Shown: positions 1 to 6,466 of the stretch, piece after piece
Layout: every line of letters starts with the position of its first letter
Position numbering within the stretch: position 1 is the stretch's first letter
Source of the DNA: Anaerolineae bacterium
GTDB taxonomy: Bacteria; Chloroflexota; Anaerolineae; Aggregatilineales; Phototrophicaceae
DNA length: 11,284 bases
NCBI GenBank assembly: GCA_025454715.1
Contig: JALONY010000053.1
Location: 1-11,284, forward strand
Direction of reading: 5' to 3'
Notes under the pieces: model-generated
Database searches by the model: none
Told to the model about the DNA's origin: nothing
What the model saw: only the letters and a program-made list of their open reading frames with translations
Program-made: the position numbers and the translations under genes

Positions 1-24
1 CACGGTGTCGTTGACCGTCGCGCC

Positions 25-1422
25 CTAATCGCCCGCCTCGGGCGAGACGGCCTCAATCAGGATATCGCGGGCACCGATGCGGTTGTTGGCCACCGCCACG
101 CCCTCGTGAATCAGCCCAGCCCAGCATTGTTGGGGGTTGCGCGTGGTCACGATGTCGGTCAGGCGCACCGCGCCCCACACCACCGACCGCTCCCCGGGGG
201 CGAGATAGTAGTACACGTTGTCATTGGTCGGGTCGGTGGCTTGGCGCAAGTCCTCAAATCGCCCGACTGCCCAACGGTAGGGGTAGCTCTGCTCCGACGT
301 GTCGCATTGCACCCCGACCCGCCACACGCCGTCTTGCTCGATGGCGTTGAGCGCCGCCGCGACCTGATCTTGTTGATAGACCGTGCCGGGCGGGGGGCCA
401 TCGGTGCGGATGGGGCTGGCGCCATAATTCTCGACCACCAGCCGGAACACCAACAGCTCACCCATCGGCACGATGACCGTGCCCAAGCGCACGTCGGTCG
501 GGTCGCTCGGCTCGTCCAGCAAGCGCCCCAAACCGTCCGAGTCCGAGAAGTACACCTCGTCATACGGCAGGGTCGAAAACGCGACATCCGCGCCCGTGAC
601 CTGCCCGACGATGCCCGCCCGTGGCTTGCCACCGTCTTGCAACGTCAACGCGCCGCGCTGGCTGACGCGCTGCCCGACCGCGTCTTGGGCTTCCAGCACA
701 ATCACGTAATCGCCGTCCGGCGGCGGCTCCGCCCCGATGTCCACCCCACCCTCATAATCGAACTCTTGCCAGCCGACCTCGCCGAGGCGGGTGCGCGTCT
801 GGCGCGGGGCGATGTACAAGCGCTCGCCCGCGTCGTCCACCAGATAGGCCGTGACGGTGGCCGGTTTGGTCAGGTAGGCGCTGACCGCGACGCGGTCGGC
901 CACGCCGTCTTGGTTGGGCGTGAAGGTGGTGGGCGACACGCTGAAATTGTTGAGCAACGGCAACTCGGCGTCGCCGCCCTCGATTTTGAGCGTGCCGCGC
1001 AATTGCCCGACCTCGGCCTGCTCGACCCCGACCGCGATGATTTCCCACAGGTAATCCCCGTCGGGCACCAAGCGCCGGTCAATCGTGCCCTCGAACGCCT
1101 CATCAGGCAAGCTGAACCCATCGACCACGCCGCTGAACTGGATGGCATATTGCCCGGGCGGGGTGCGGACGTTGGTGCGGAACTCGTAAATCGACTGTTC
1201 GCCGTCAATCAGGTGCAACGACACATCGGCGGTGCGCGCCAGCGTAAACGCGAACGTCACCACATCGGCCACCCCGTCGGCGTTGGGCGACAGCACCACC
1301 GCGTCGAAACCGGCCTCACTGACCAATGGCCGGTCGGGGTTGAGCAACGCACCGCTGGCCAGCACCACCAGCGCGGCGGCGACCACCGCCGCAACCGCAA
1401 TCACCGCCACAGACAAGCGCAT
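25..1422 (-). CDS. Secreted or anchored protein with two FlgD/CHU_C-like Ig modules
   Basis: The 465-aa product starts with a hydrophobic signal peptide or anchor (about residues 4-27) and has no lipobox Cys, so it is probably exported. Two related beta-sandwich modules follow. Each opens with an SPNxDGVAD/TPNxDGVAD-type motif (45-53 and 168-176) and closes with PDGDY plus a beta strand (120-124, 235-239). This pattern is known from FlgD Ig-like and gliding-motility C-terminal modules and suggests a structural or cell-surface role. The C-terminal third (about 285-460) looks all-beta, unassigned, with Cys373 and Cys433 as a possible disulfide pair. The ATG at 1422 has a GAGGGAG ribosome site about 8 nt upstream. 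It lies 20 bp after the DsbA-like gene, so the two are probably co-transcribed. No enzymatic motif is visible. The gene call is firm; function is unknown. Confidence 0.85.
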   Translation of the reverse strand: MRLSVAVIAVAAVVAAALVVLASGALLNPDRPLVSEAGFDAVVLSPNADGVADVVTFAFTLARTADVSLHLIDGEQSIYEFRTNVRTPPGQYAIQFSGVVDGFSLPDEAFEGTIDRRLVPDGDYLWEIIAVGVEQAEVGQLRGTLKIEGGDAELPLLNNFSVSPTTFTPNQDGVADRVAVSAYLTKPATVTAYLVDDAGERLYIAPRQTRTRLGEVGWQEFDYEGGVDIGAEPPPDGDYVIVLEAQDAVGQRVSQRGALTLQDGGKPRAGIVGQVTGADVAFSTLPYDEVYFSDSDGLGRLLDEPSDPTDVRLGTVIVPMGELLVFRLVVENYGASPIRTDGPPPGTVYQQDQVAAALNAIEQDGVWRVGVQCDTSEQSYPYRWAVGRFEDLRQATDPTNDNVYYYLAPGERSVVWGAVRLTDIVTTRNPQQCWAGLIHEGVAVANNRIGARDILIEAVSPEAGD

Positions 1423-1442
1423 GTTCTGCTCCCTCGCCCGTG

Positions 1443-2426
1443 TTAGCTGTCCGCCGTGGCGGTCGGCGCAACCGTCGGCTCGACAGTCGGCTCGGCAGTG
1501 GGTTCGGTCGTCGGCTCAGCGGTCGGCTCGGCGGTGGGTTCCGTCGTCGGCTCAGCCGTCGGCTCGGCGGTCACGTCGTCAGGGCTGACGGTGGCGTCAC
1601 TGGTCGGCTCAGCCGTCGGCTGGCCACCGCTCCGCAGCTCGAGGGCGCGGTTGATGGCGTCGTTGGCGGCCAACAACAAATCTTCACCGGCCACCGGCAC
1701 GTCATTGACGAACACGGTCGGGGCGACCACGGTCGAGTCGCGGCCACCGGCGTCTTGCTGGGCGCGGGTGATTTGCTCTTGCGGGCGGTTGCTCCGCAGG
1801 CAGTCATCGAACAAGCCCATATCCAGCCCGAGGTTTTCCGCGCCGCTCCGCAGGCGGTTGCTGGCATAGGCGCCCTGCACCCCATATTGGTCGAACCAGC
1901 CATAGGCCGCATCGACATAAGCGAACAAGCGGTTTTGCTCGTTGGCGCACCACGCGGCACGGGTCGCCCCTGCCGAGTTGCTGGCCTCCATGCGCTGGCT
2001 GGCGTCGTACAGCACATAGCTGAACGTGATTTCGCCAGAGCGCACGCGCTCCAGCAACGCCGGAAACACCGTGCGGTGGAACGTGCGCGAGTCGCTCTCG
2101 GACAAGCTGATGAAGGCCGACACGCGCACCGTGCCATCGGGGTTGCCGAGGCGCAGGTACCCGCGCTCGGTACGGCTGACGGGCAGGCCGTCGTAGCGGG
2201 CGGTCAGGTCGGTCGGGATGGGCGCCTCGACCGGCGCACGGCTGGCCACCACCGCCAGCAACACCGACAACGCAATCGCCAGCATCACCCCACCACCAAT
2301 CAAGAAGCGCTGGCGGCGTTGCTCTTGTTGGCGCTCTTGGCGGCGCTCACTGGCGCGATTGGTCGGCTTGGCAGGGGCGGCTTTTTTGGCGAGGGGGGCT
2401 TTGGTCTCGGGGGTCTTCTTGGACAT
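1443..2426 (-). CDS. Membrane-anchored DsbA/thioredoxin-fold protein lacking CxxC, with PT-rich tail
   Basis: The 327-aa product has a basic cytoplasmic N-terminus (1-40), one TM helix (about 41-61), an extracytoplasmic DsbA-like domain (about 85-262) and a Pro/Thr/Glu repeat tail (271-326). The DsbA family (Thioredoxin_4 type) is recognised from the segment after the first strand (RTFHRTVFPALLERV, 114-128), AAWCANEQNRLF (158-169), LFDDCL (205-210) and the cis-Pro motif APTVFVND (235-242). The position where relatives carry CPYC holds ESDS (110-113), so redox catalysis by the usual mechanism is not expected. Cys160 and Cys209 remain and could form a structural disulfide. The ATG at 2426 has GGAGA 6 nt upstream. 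It lies 51 bp after nusB. A chaperone-like or scaffold role is inference only. Confidence 0.82.
   Translation of the reverse strand: MSKKTPETKAPLAKKAAPAKPTNRASERRQERQQEQRRQRFLIGGGVMLAIALSVLLAVVASRAPVEAPIPTDLTARYDGLPVSRTERGYLRLGNPDGTVRVSAFISLSESDSRTFHRTVFPALLERVRSGEITFSYVLYDASQRMEASNSAGATRAAWCANEQNRLFAYVDAAYGWFDQYGVQGAYASNRLRSGAENLGLDMGLFDDCLRSNRPQEQITRAQQDAGGRDSTVVAPTVFVNDVPVAGEDLLLAANDAINRALELRSGGQPTAEPTSDATVSPDDVTAEPTAEPTTEPTAEPTAEPTTEPTAEPTVEPTVAPTATADS
1458..1616 (-). repeat. Degenerate 12-bp tandem repeat encoding TAEP/TTEP/TVEP units
   Basis: The 3' end of the DsbA-like gene is built of degenerate 12-bp units, read on the plus strand as variations of GTCGGCTCGGCG. They encode about nine Thr-x-Glu-Pro units (residues 287-318) plus looser flanking copies. 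Such Pro/Thr/Glu tails are common as extracellular linkers or wall-spanning stalks. The in-frame unit can expand or contract without a frameshift. Confidence 0.8.
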
Positions 2427-2477
2427 GCGCGGTCTCCGTGGGTGCGAAAGATAAACGGTGCGGGCAAGGCAATCGGG

Positions 2478-3002
2478 CTAGGCGGTCAACGTCCGCAACC
2501 GCGCCACCACTTCCTCGCGATCCATCAAGTTGCCCAGCACGCCGTTGACGAACCGCGCCGACGAATCGGCACCGTACTGCTTGGCGAGGCTGACGGCTTC
2601 ATCGATGGCCACGCCGACCGGAACCCAGTTGGCGATGGCATATTCATAGACCGCCAAGCGCAAGATGCACCGGTCGATGGCGGCGAGGTGGCGTACCGGA
2701 AACTCCGGCGCGAACGGCTGAATGGCCGCATCTAGCCCCTCGCGGTAGCGCAACACCCCCTCGACCAAGCGGCTGGCATAGACGGTCACGTCGTCCTCGA
2801 GGGTCGTGCGGTCGAGCCGCTGGTTCAAGCTGTTCATGACCTCACCCATCGGGTGGCCGGTCATATCCAGCTCATAAAGCGCCTGAAGCGCCAACACCCG
2901 CGAAATGCTGTGGGCGTGCTGCATCGGGGCGTGGTGGATTTCTTCGACCGTGACCTTGTCGTCGGGCGAGAGGTTATCGAGTTCTGGGATAGGGAGCGAC
3001 AT
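2478..3002 (-). CDS. nusB: Transcription antitermination protein NusB
   Basis: This is NusB, the RNA-binding factor that works with NusE (ribosomal protein S10) at boxA sites in rRNA antitermination in the cytoplasm. The 174-aa product shows the family landmarks in order: ALQALYELD (38-46), HLAAIDRCILRLAVYE (105-120), VAIDEAVSLAKQYG (131-144) and SSARFVNGVLG (147-157). An N-terminal extension of about 30 residues precedes the usual start. The internal Met27 would give a conventional length, but it has no ribosome site in front, whereas the ATG at 3002 has an AAGG about 9 nt upstream, so the longer form is preferred. It is separated by 102 bp from the upstream membrane-protein gene, and a promoter is predicted in that gap. 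It probably heads a unit with the DsbA-like and Ig-module genes. Confidence 0.95.
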   Translation of the reverse strand: MSLPIPELDNLSPDDKVTVEEIHHAPMQHAHSISRVLALQALYELDMTGHPMGEVMNSLNQRLDRTTLEDDVTVYASRLVEGVLRYREGLDAAIQPFAPEFPVRHLAAIDRCILRLAVYEYAIANWVPVGVAIDEAVSLAKQYGADSSARFVNGVLGNLMDREEVVARLRTLTA

Positions 3003-3046
3003 CGCGGTTTGCCTTGCTTGTGGGGCTCATCTGTTCAAACCGCATC

Positions 3047-3076
3047 AGTATAGGGCAAGCGCGCCGGTTTTGGCAG
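3047..3076 (-). promoter_or_regulatory. Predicted sigma70-type promoter for nusB and downstream genes
   Basis: Read on the minus strand, a -35 CTGCCA (3071-3076) and a -10 TATACT (3047-3052) are separated by 18 nt. The expected start is about 38 nt upstream of the nusB ATG. The -10 is strong and the -35 matches TTGACA at four of six positions. It would allow nusB and the genes after it to be expressed independently of the ubiquitin-like operon. Confidence 0.5.
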
Positions 3077-3089
3077 GGGGCGCGCCCCC
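3076..3089. repeat. 14-bp perfect GC palindrome between the two minus-strand units
   Basis: GGGGGCGCGCCCCC is its own reverse complement. It lies 16 bp after the stop of the proline-rich membrane-protein gene and touches the -35 element of the predicted nusB promoter. As RNA it could form a 5-bp GC stem with a CGCG loop, but no U-tract follows on either strand, so a standard intrinsic terminator is not supported. A protein-binding site or weak terminator is possible. Confidence 0.5.
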
Positions 3090-3104
3090 ACGGTCTGCGA
3101 ACGC

Positions 3105-4094
3105 TCAGGATTGGGGGATATTCACCACGAACGGCACCAATTCGACCATCCCCAGCGCGTGTTGCCCCACCCCCGACAACACCTCGACATACCCACCCAA
3201 GCGATGACCACCCGCCGCCAGCGGGAATTGGTCGAGCGGGACGCTGAGCATCAGGTCGGCAGACTCCCCTACGCCATCCAAGCGGCGTTGTGCAGCCAGC
3301 TGGCCGCCCGAGGTGCGAAACTCGCTCAGCGCGGCAGGTGACAACAGCGGTTGAGCATCGCGGGTAAACCACACCCCGACCACCAACGGCTCTCGCGCAC
3401 AGCCCGCCGTGCTCAGGCCGACCTGCACGCGCAACGCCCCATCCACCGTGCCGGTTTCAGCGGTCAGTCCAGTGACCGTACAACCGGCCTCCGGCAACAG
3501 CGACGTATGCGAAGGGGTGTTGAACAACGAGGCTTCCGGCAAAACGGCCTCGGGTTGCTGCTGCAAGATGCTGGAGGTAAACGCCGTCAAAAAGGCCAGC
3601 CCCGCCAGCACGATGACCACCATCACCACCACCTGTTGGAGCACGCCCACCACCGCGCCCCACTGCACCCCCGCGACCGGCGGGCGGCGGCGCAAGGCCG
3701 CTGGCACCCGCTCAGGAAAATCCTGCGGGTCGGGCGGTGGGGGCTGTGGGCGGAATAACCCCACCGGCATCTGGCCAGCACGCCGCAACGCCAGCCGCTC
3801 CTCATCGGTCATCTCGGGGATGCGGGTGTTTTGGGGCAGGGGCAGCGCGTTCTTCAGGCGCGCCACATCCTCCTCGGTGCGTGGCTTGGGGCGGGCAGGG
3901 GGCGGTACGACGCGGGGTTGGGGGGGCGGGGGCGGCGCAACCGGCGGCGGGTCGGCAGGCAGGCTGCGCAAGCGCCGGATGGCATCTTCCACGACGCGCC
4001 GCCGCTCCTCGGGCGACATGCTGGCAAAATCGGACGGGCGCGCCGGTGGGCGGTTGGCCGGTGGCCGATTGGGCGGGCGCTGCGCGTCACTCAT
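3105..4094 (-). CDS. Proline-rich single-pass membrane protein of the ubiquitin-like operon
   Basis: I do not recognise this 329-aa protein. Residues 1-145 are hydrophilic with proline-rich stretches (7-20, 49-67, 116-129) and short charged, probably helical parts (27-44, 94-106). One TM helix spans about 147-172. The C-terminal part (about 180-329) looks like a beta-rich extracytoplasmic domain with two cysteines, 205 and 232, that could pair. The proline-rich part is predicted to be cytoplasmic. The only two lysines, 70 and 81, are both in it. The ATG at 4094 overlaps the E1 stop by 8 bp (ATGAGTGA), which argues for translational coupling with the conjugation genes. It could anchor, be a substrate of, or report on the pathway; none of these is shown by sequence. 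Confidence 0.83.
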   Translation of the reverse strand: MSDAQRPPNRPPANRPPARPSDFASMSPEERRRVVEDAIRRLRSLPADPPPVAPPPPPQPRVVPPPARPKPRTEEDVARLKNALPLPQNTRIPEMTDEERLALRRAGQMPVGLFRPQPPPPDPQDFPERVPAALRRRPPVAGVQWGAVVGVLQQVVVMVVIVLAGLAFLTAFTSSILQQQPEAVLPEASLFNTPSHTSLLPEAGCTVTGLTAETGTVDGALRVQVGLSTAGCAREPLVVGVWFTRDAQPLLSPAALSEFRTSGGQLAAQRRLDGVGESADLMLSVPLDQFPLAAGGHRLGGYVEVLSGVGQHALGMVELVPFVVNIPQS

Positions 4095-5547
4095 GGGCGC
4101 TGGGGGTCGGCAAATCGCTCAACGTGAGCGGCACGCTGGGGGTCAGCCCGAGCACCTGCTCGAGGTCGCCCGCCGCCAAGCGCCCGCCCACCCCACACAC
4201 CGCGCAATCCTCGCGCCGTGCCGCCGCAATCGAGCGGGTGCTGTGGTCGTGTAGGAAATAGTAGACCAAGCGTTGCGCCACACGGTAGCCGGTCAGCAGG
4301 TTCAAGAACTCGCCCACCGCCATCGAGGCCAATGTGCCGTTCAAGAACACCACCGAGGGCGCATGAATGTCCTCGGTCGGGATGTAACCGCGCTCTTGGC
4401 GTAGCTTGCGCTGCTCCGGCGGCAACAAATCGTCCGCGGCCATGGCCGAGTTAATCGCCCGCACGCACTCCAAACAAAAGCCGTCCGGCATCACCACGCG
4501 ATACTGCCCGCCCGACTCGGTGATTTTGCCGTCGGCGTCGGTCGTCAGCCCAACCCCGATGTCGATATAGGGCAACATGTACTGGATGGCGAAGCTGTTC
4601 AGCAACAAGCGGCTGCCGTGGCTGTCGGTACACCCGAACAGCACATCACACGTCTTGAGCGCGCTGGCGCTGGCCGGTGTCGGGAAGGCGCTGGCGTGCA
4701 CGTCGATACGCATGGTCTTGGGGTCGATGGCCTCCAGCGCATCGCGCATCACCTCGACCTTGCGACGCTGGCGTGCCGCGTCCAGCGCATCACCGCCGAT
4801 AAAGCGGTTGAGGTTCGAGTCTTCCAGCGTGTCGCCATCGACCAGCACGAACTGCCGGACGCCCAACAACGCCAATTGTTGCGCCACCGCGCTCCCGATG
4901 CCGCCCAGCCCGACGATGCCGACCCGCGTGGCGCGCACCCGCGCCTGCCCCGCCGCCCCAAAGGCTTGTATCTGGCGGCTGAAACGCGCCTGATAGCGCG
5001 CCGCCTCGGGGTCATCGGCCTGCTCCCGCAGGGCATACCGTTTGATGGGGTGGCTCAGGATGGTCACGCCGTCGATTGGCTCCATCTCGGCGCTCTCAGG
5101 GTTATAAATCATCCCGTCGGCGCTATCGTGCCCGAACACCAGCATCAAATGGTGAAACGGCGGCTTGGCCTTGCTGGCGAACCACGCGAAGCGCGGCGCA
5201 GCCTGCGTCGTATCGATGCTGGAAAACCCGACGTGCTCATGCGCGAACGGGTGCGAGTGAATCTCGATCAGGCTGTATTCGTTGGTCAGGGTATGGCGCG
5301 CCACGCGCTGGGCGGCCTCGTCGGTCATGTGCAGATAACCGCCGTTTTGCGTCACGTAATCGCTCGGCTCCATCGGCAACAGGTGGTGCACCAACAAGCG
5401 CAAGCGCCCCTCGCCCTCGGCAGGGGTGGCAAACGCGAAAGCGGCTTGTTCGTCGCCGTTGGGCTGAAATAGGTGCGCGTGCAACCACGCGAATTGTTGG
5501 GCGCTGAACACCACCTCGACCGACCTAGGCCGCGCCGCGCCGCTCAT
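4087..5547 (-). CDS. JAB metallopeptidase fused to ThiF-type E1 (ubiquitin-like activating/deconjugating enzyme)
   Basis: The 486-aa product is a two-domain fusion. Residues 1-165 are a Prok-JAB (Mov34/MPN/PAD-1) zinc peptidase with a probable catalytic Glu33, HSH at 97-99 and SSID at 109-112, the JAMM pattern HxH-x9-SxxD. Residues 185-455 are a ThiF/MoeB/E1 adenylating domain: GLGGIG nucleotide loop (213-218), Asp239, SNLNR (244-248) with the Arg finger, Lys263, CTD (306-308), and zinc pairs CxxC at 358/361 and 448/451. The E1 should adenylate the C-terminus of the ubiquitin-like protein encoded two genes upstream; JAB should cleave conjugates. The crossover segment (about 386-404) has no Cys, so the usual thioester site is missing. 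The start at 5547 is chosen because it forms an ATGA overlap with the E2 stop and has GAGGG about 8 nt upstream; a GTG at 5580 is the alternative. Confidence 0.93.
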   Translation of the reverse strand: MSGAARPRSVEVVFSAQQFAWLHAHLFQPNGDEQAAFAFATPAEGEGRLRLLVHHLLPMEPSDYVTQNGGYLHMTDEAAQRVARHTLTNEYSLIEIHSHPFAHEHVGFSSIDTTQAAPRFAWFASKAKPPFHHLMLVFGHDSADGMIYNPESAEMEPIDGVTILSHPIKRYALREQADDPEAARYQARFSRQIQAFGAAGQARVRATRVGIVGLGGIGSAVAQQLALLGVRQFVLVDGDTLEDSNLNRFIGGDALDAARQRRKVEVMRDALEAIDPKTMRIDVHASAFPTPASASALKTCDVLFGCTDSHGSRLLLNSFAIQYMLPYIDIGVGLTTDADGKITESGGQYRVVMPDGFCLECVRAINSAMAADDLLPPEQRKLRQERGYIPTEDIHAPSVVFLNGTLASMAVGEFLNLLTGYRVAQRLVYYFLHDHSTRSIAAARREDCAVCGVGGRLAAGDLEQVLGLTPSVPLTLSDLPTPSAHE

Positions 5548-6005
5548 TTTTTGCCCTCTTTGCCGAGGATGCCGAGGCACAAATGCAAATAACTCATCAA
5601 ATTATCGCCACTGCCCGGGTGGTTGCTGGGGCGCCACGTCCCGTTGGGGACGTTGTGGGCGTGGGCACAAAACCACTGCCAGCCGTTCTCGATCAATTGC
5701 TTTTGCCACTCGGGATAATATTTGTCGCGCCAACCCAGAAAATAATGGTTGGTGATTCGTAAGCCCGCATCACAATAAAACCCGTCGGGAGGGACTTGTG
5801 GATAAGCCATCGGCACCAGCATCAACACATCGACCAACCCATCGCCGGTCTTGGTCAGGCGCGGGGGCACGGGCAAGCGCTTGACGCACACCCACAAGCC
5901 TTCTTTTTGGTCGAACGTCACCCTGCCGGGTTCGGTGCCATAGTCGGGCGCGACGACATGAAACACCTCATCGCGCACCCGCCGCAACAACGCGGTCTCA
6001 CCCAT
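5544..6005 (-). CDS. Divergent bacterial E2-fold (UBC-like) protein, probably Prok-E2_E type
   Basis: The 153-aa protein would accept the activated ubiquitin-like protein from the E1 and pass it to a target. The assignment rests on three things. There is a beta-strand run ending in a YP..PPD motif (68-74), typical after the third strand of UBC folds. A Trp/His-rich segment and Trp-Arg-Pro follow (WQWFCAH 109-115, TWRP 123-126), then a C-terminal helix. And it lies between the modifier and E1 genes. The best family match I know is prokaryotic E2 family E. No HPN motif is seen. Four cysteines are present (40, 78, 113, 143); Cys113 and Cys78 are the plausible active-site candidates, but I cannot choose firmly. 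The ATG at 6005 has a strong GAGGGGAGGG site. It starts 32 bp after the modifier gene. Confidence 0.78.
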   Translation of the reverse strand: MGETALLRRVRDEVFHVVAPDYGTEPGRVTFDQKEGLWVCVKRLPVPPRLTKTGDGLVDVLMLVPMAYPQVPPDGFYCDAGLRITNHYFLGWRDKYYPEWQKQLIENGWQWFCAHAHNVPNGTWRPSNHPGSGDNLMSYLHLCLGILGKEGKK

Positions 6006-6037
6006 CGTATCCCTCCCCTCGCGCTCAGGCGCACGGC

Positions 6038-6259
6038 TCAGCCATAAATGAACGACGGCAAATCTTCGAAACGCTCGTATTGCCCGACTTGGACGTGCTC
6101 GCTCTTGTCGATGATGGTGCGCTCGCCGCGGGTGTTGACCGCAACGACCGTCCGCATCGGGTCGCGCCCAGCCTCGACCAAAATCTCGCGCCCCGTCTTG
6201 ATTGGCGCGTTCGTCTCGACGAATTGATCACCGACCCAATATCCGTTTTGGCGTGCCAT
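6038..6259 (-). CDS. Ubiquitin-like modifier protein (multiubiquitin-family beta-grasp), single domain
   Basis: The 73-aa protein resembles one unit of the bacterial multiubiquitin family (beta-grasp): an N-terminal strand pair (YWVGDQFV, 7-14), a KTGREILVEAG segment (21-31) where the helix starts, then VVAVNTRGERTII (38-50) and a C-terminal ERFEDLPSFIYG. The stop comes directly after Gly73, so the product would need no cleavage before activation. There is a single terminal Gly, not GlyGly. Lys21 and Lys52 are the only lysines. It is the first gene of the operon, 32 bp ahead of the E2 gene and in the same operon as a JAB-E1 fusion, the classical neighbourhood for a bacterial ubiquitin-like modifier. 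A GAGAGAGG stretch lies upstream of the ATG. Fold assignment by eye is tentative, but context makes the role likely. Confidence 0.8.
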   Translation of the reverse strand: MARQNGYWVGDQFVETNAPIKTGREILVEAGRDPMRTVVAVNTRGERTIIDKSEHVQVGQYERFEDLPSFIYG

Positions 6260-6341
6260 CGGTCAGCCCTCTCTCAACTGCTCTGGACGGGAGGCCGCCT
6301 CAACCGCAGGCGCGAAACTGCGCCAACCTCCCTCACCTGTT

Positions 6342-6371
6342 ATCATACTGCCAAACGTTTCCCTACGTCAA
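6342..6371 (-). promoter_or_regulatory. Predicted sigma70-type promoter of the ubiquitin-like operon
   Basis: On the minus strand, -35 TTGACG (6366-6371) and -10 TATGAT (6342-6347) are spaced by 18 nt, each with five of six consensus bases. The start would be near 6335, leaving a leader of about 75 nt before the modifier ATG. An A-rich stretch (6384-6390, AAAAAATA on the minus strand) upstream of the -35 could act as an UP-like element. Confidence 0.6.
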
Positions 6372-6377
6372 CCAACT

Positions 6378-6415
6378 TGCCCTATTTTTTCAGCCTTCCC
6401 CCAAAGAATAGGGCA
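6378..6415. repeat. Inverted repeat between divergent promoters, candidate operator
   Basis: Arms TGCCCTATTTTTT (6378-6390) and AAAGAATAGGGCA (6403-6415) pair at 12 of 13 positions, the outer nine perfectly, around a 12-nt centre. The repeat starts 6 bp upstream of the minus-strand -35 and lies upstream of the plus-strand -10, so neither predicted transcript includes it. This favours a DNA-binding site over an RNA hairpin. Confidence 0.6.
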
Positions 6416-6466
6416 TCCCCCCGCCACCCCCCGCGCAAGCCCATACACGCGCATGTGTCGGAATTG

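Noticed and set aside
1458..1616. CRISPR-like or regulatory repeat array
   Set aside because: The 12-bp units are contiguous, degenerate and in frame with a Pro/Thr/Glu protein tail, with no spacers.
106..2735. Long plus-strand open frames (106-1446 and 1440-2735) opposite the Ig-module, DsbA-like and nusB genes
   Set aside because: They are antisense shadows in GC-rich DNA: composition is His/Arg/Gln-rich, no domains or ribosome sites are seen, and the minus-strand products match known families.
3076..3089. Intrinsic terminator for the ubiquitin-like operon
   Set aside because: The GC palindrome gives only a 5-bp stem with a 4-nt loop and no U-tract follows, so it is kept only as a palindrome.
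3409..5472. Plus-strand frames 3409-4254 and 4618-5472 inside the membrane-protein and E1 genes
   Set aside because: Low-complexity Gly/Arg/Ser or Arg/His-rich translations antisense to a gene with clear JAMM and GxGGxG motifs.
5548..5580. GTG start at 5580 adding 11 residues to the JAB-E1 protein
   Set aside because: The extension overlaps the E2 gene, is Arg/Pro-rich and not JAB-like, and the ATG at 5547 has both an ATGA overlap and a GAGGG ribosome site.
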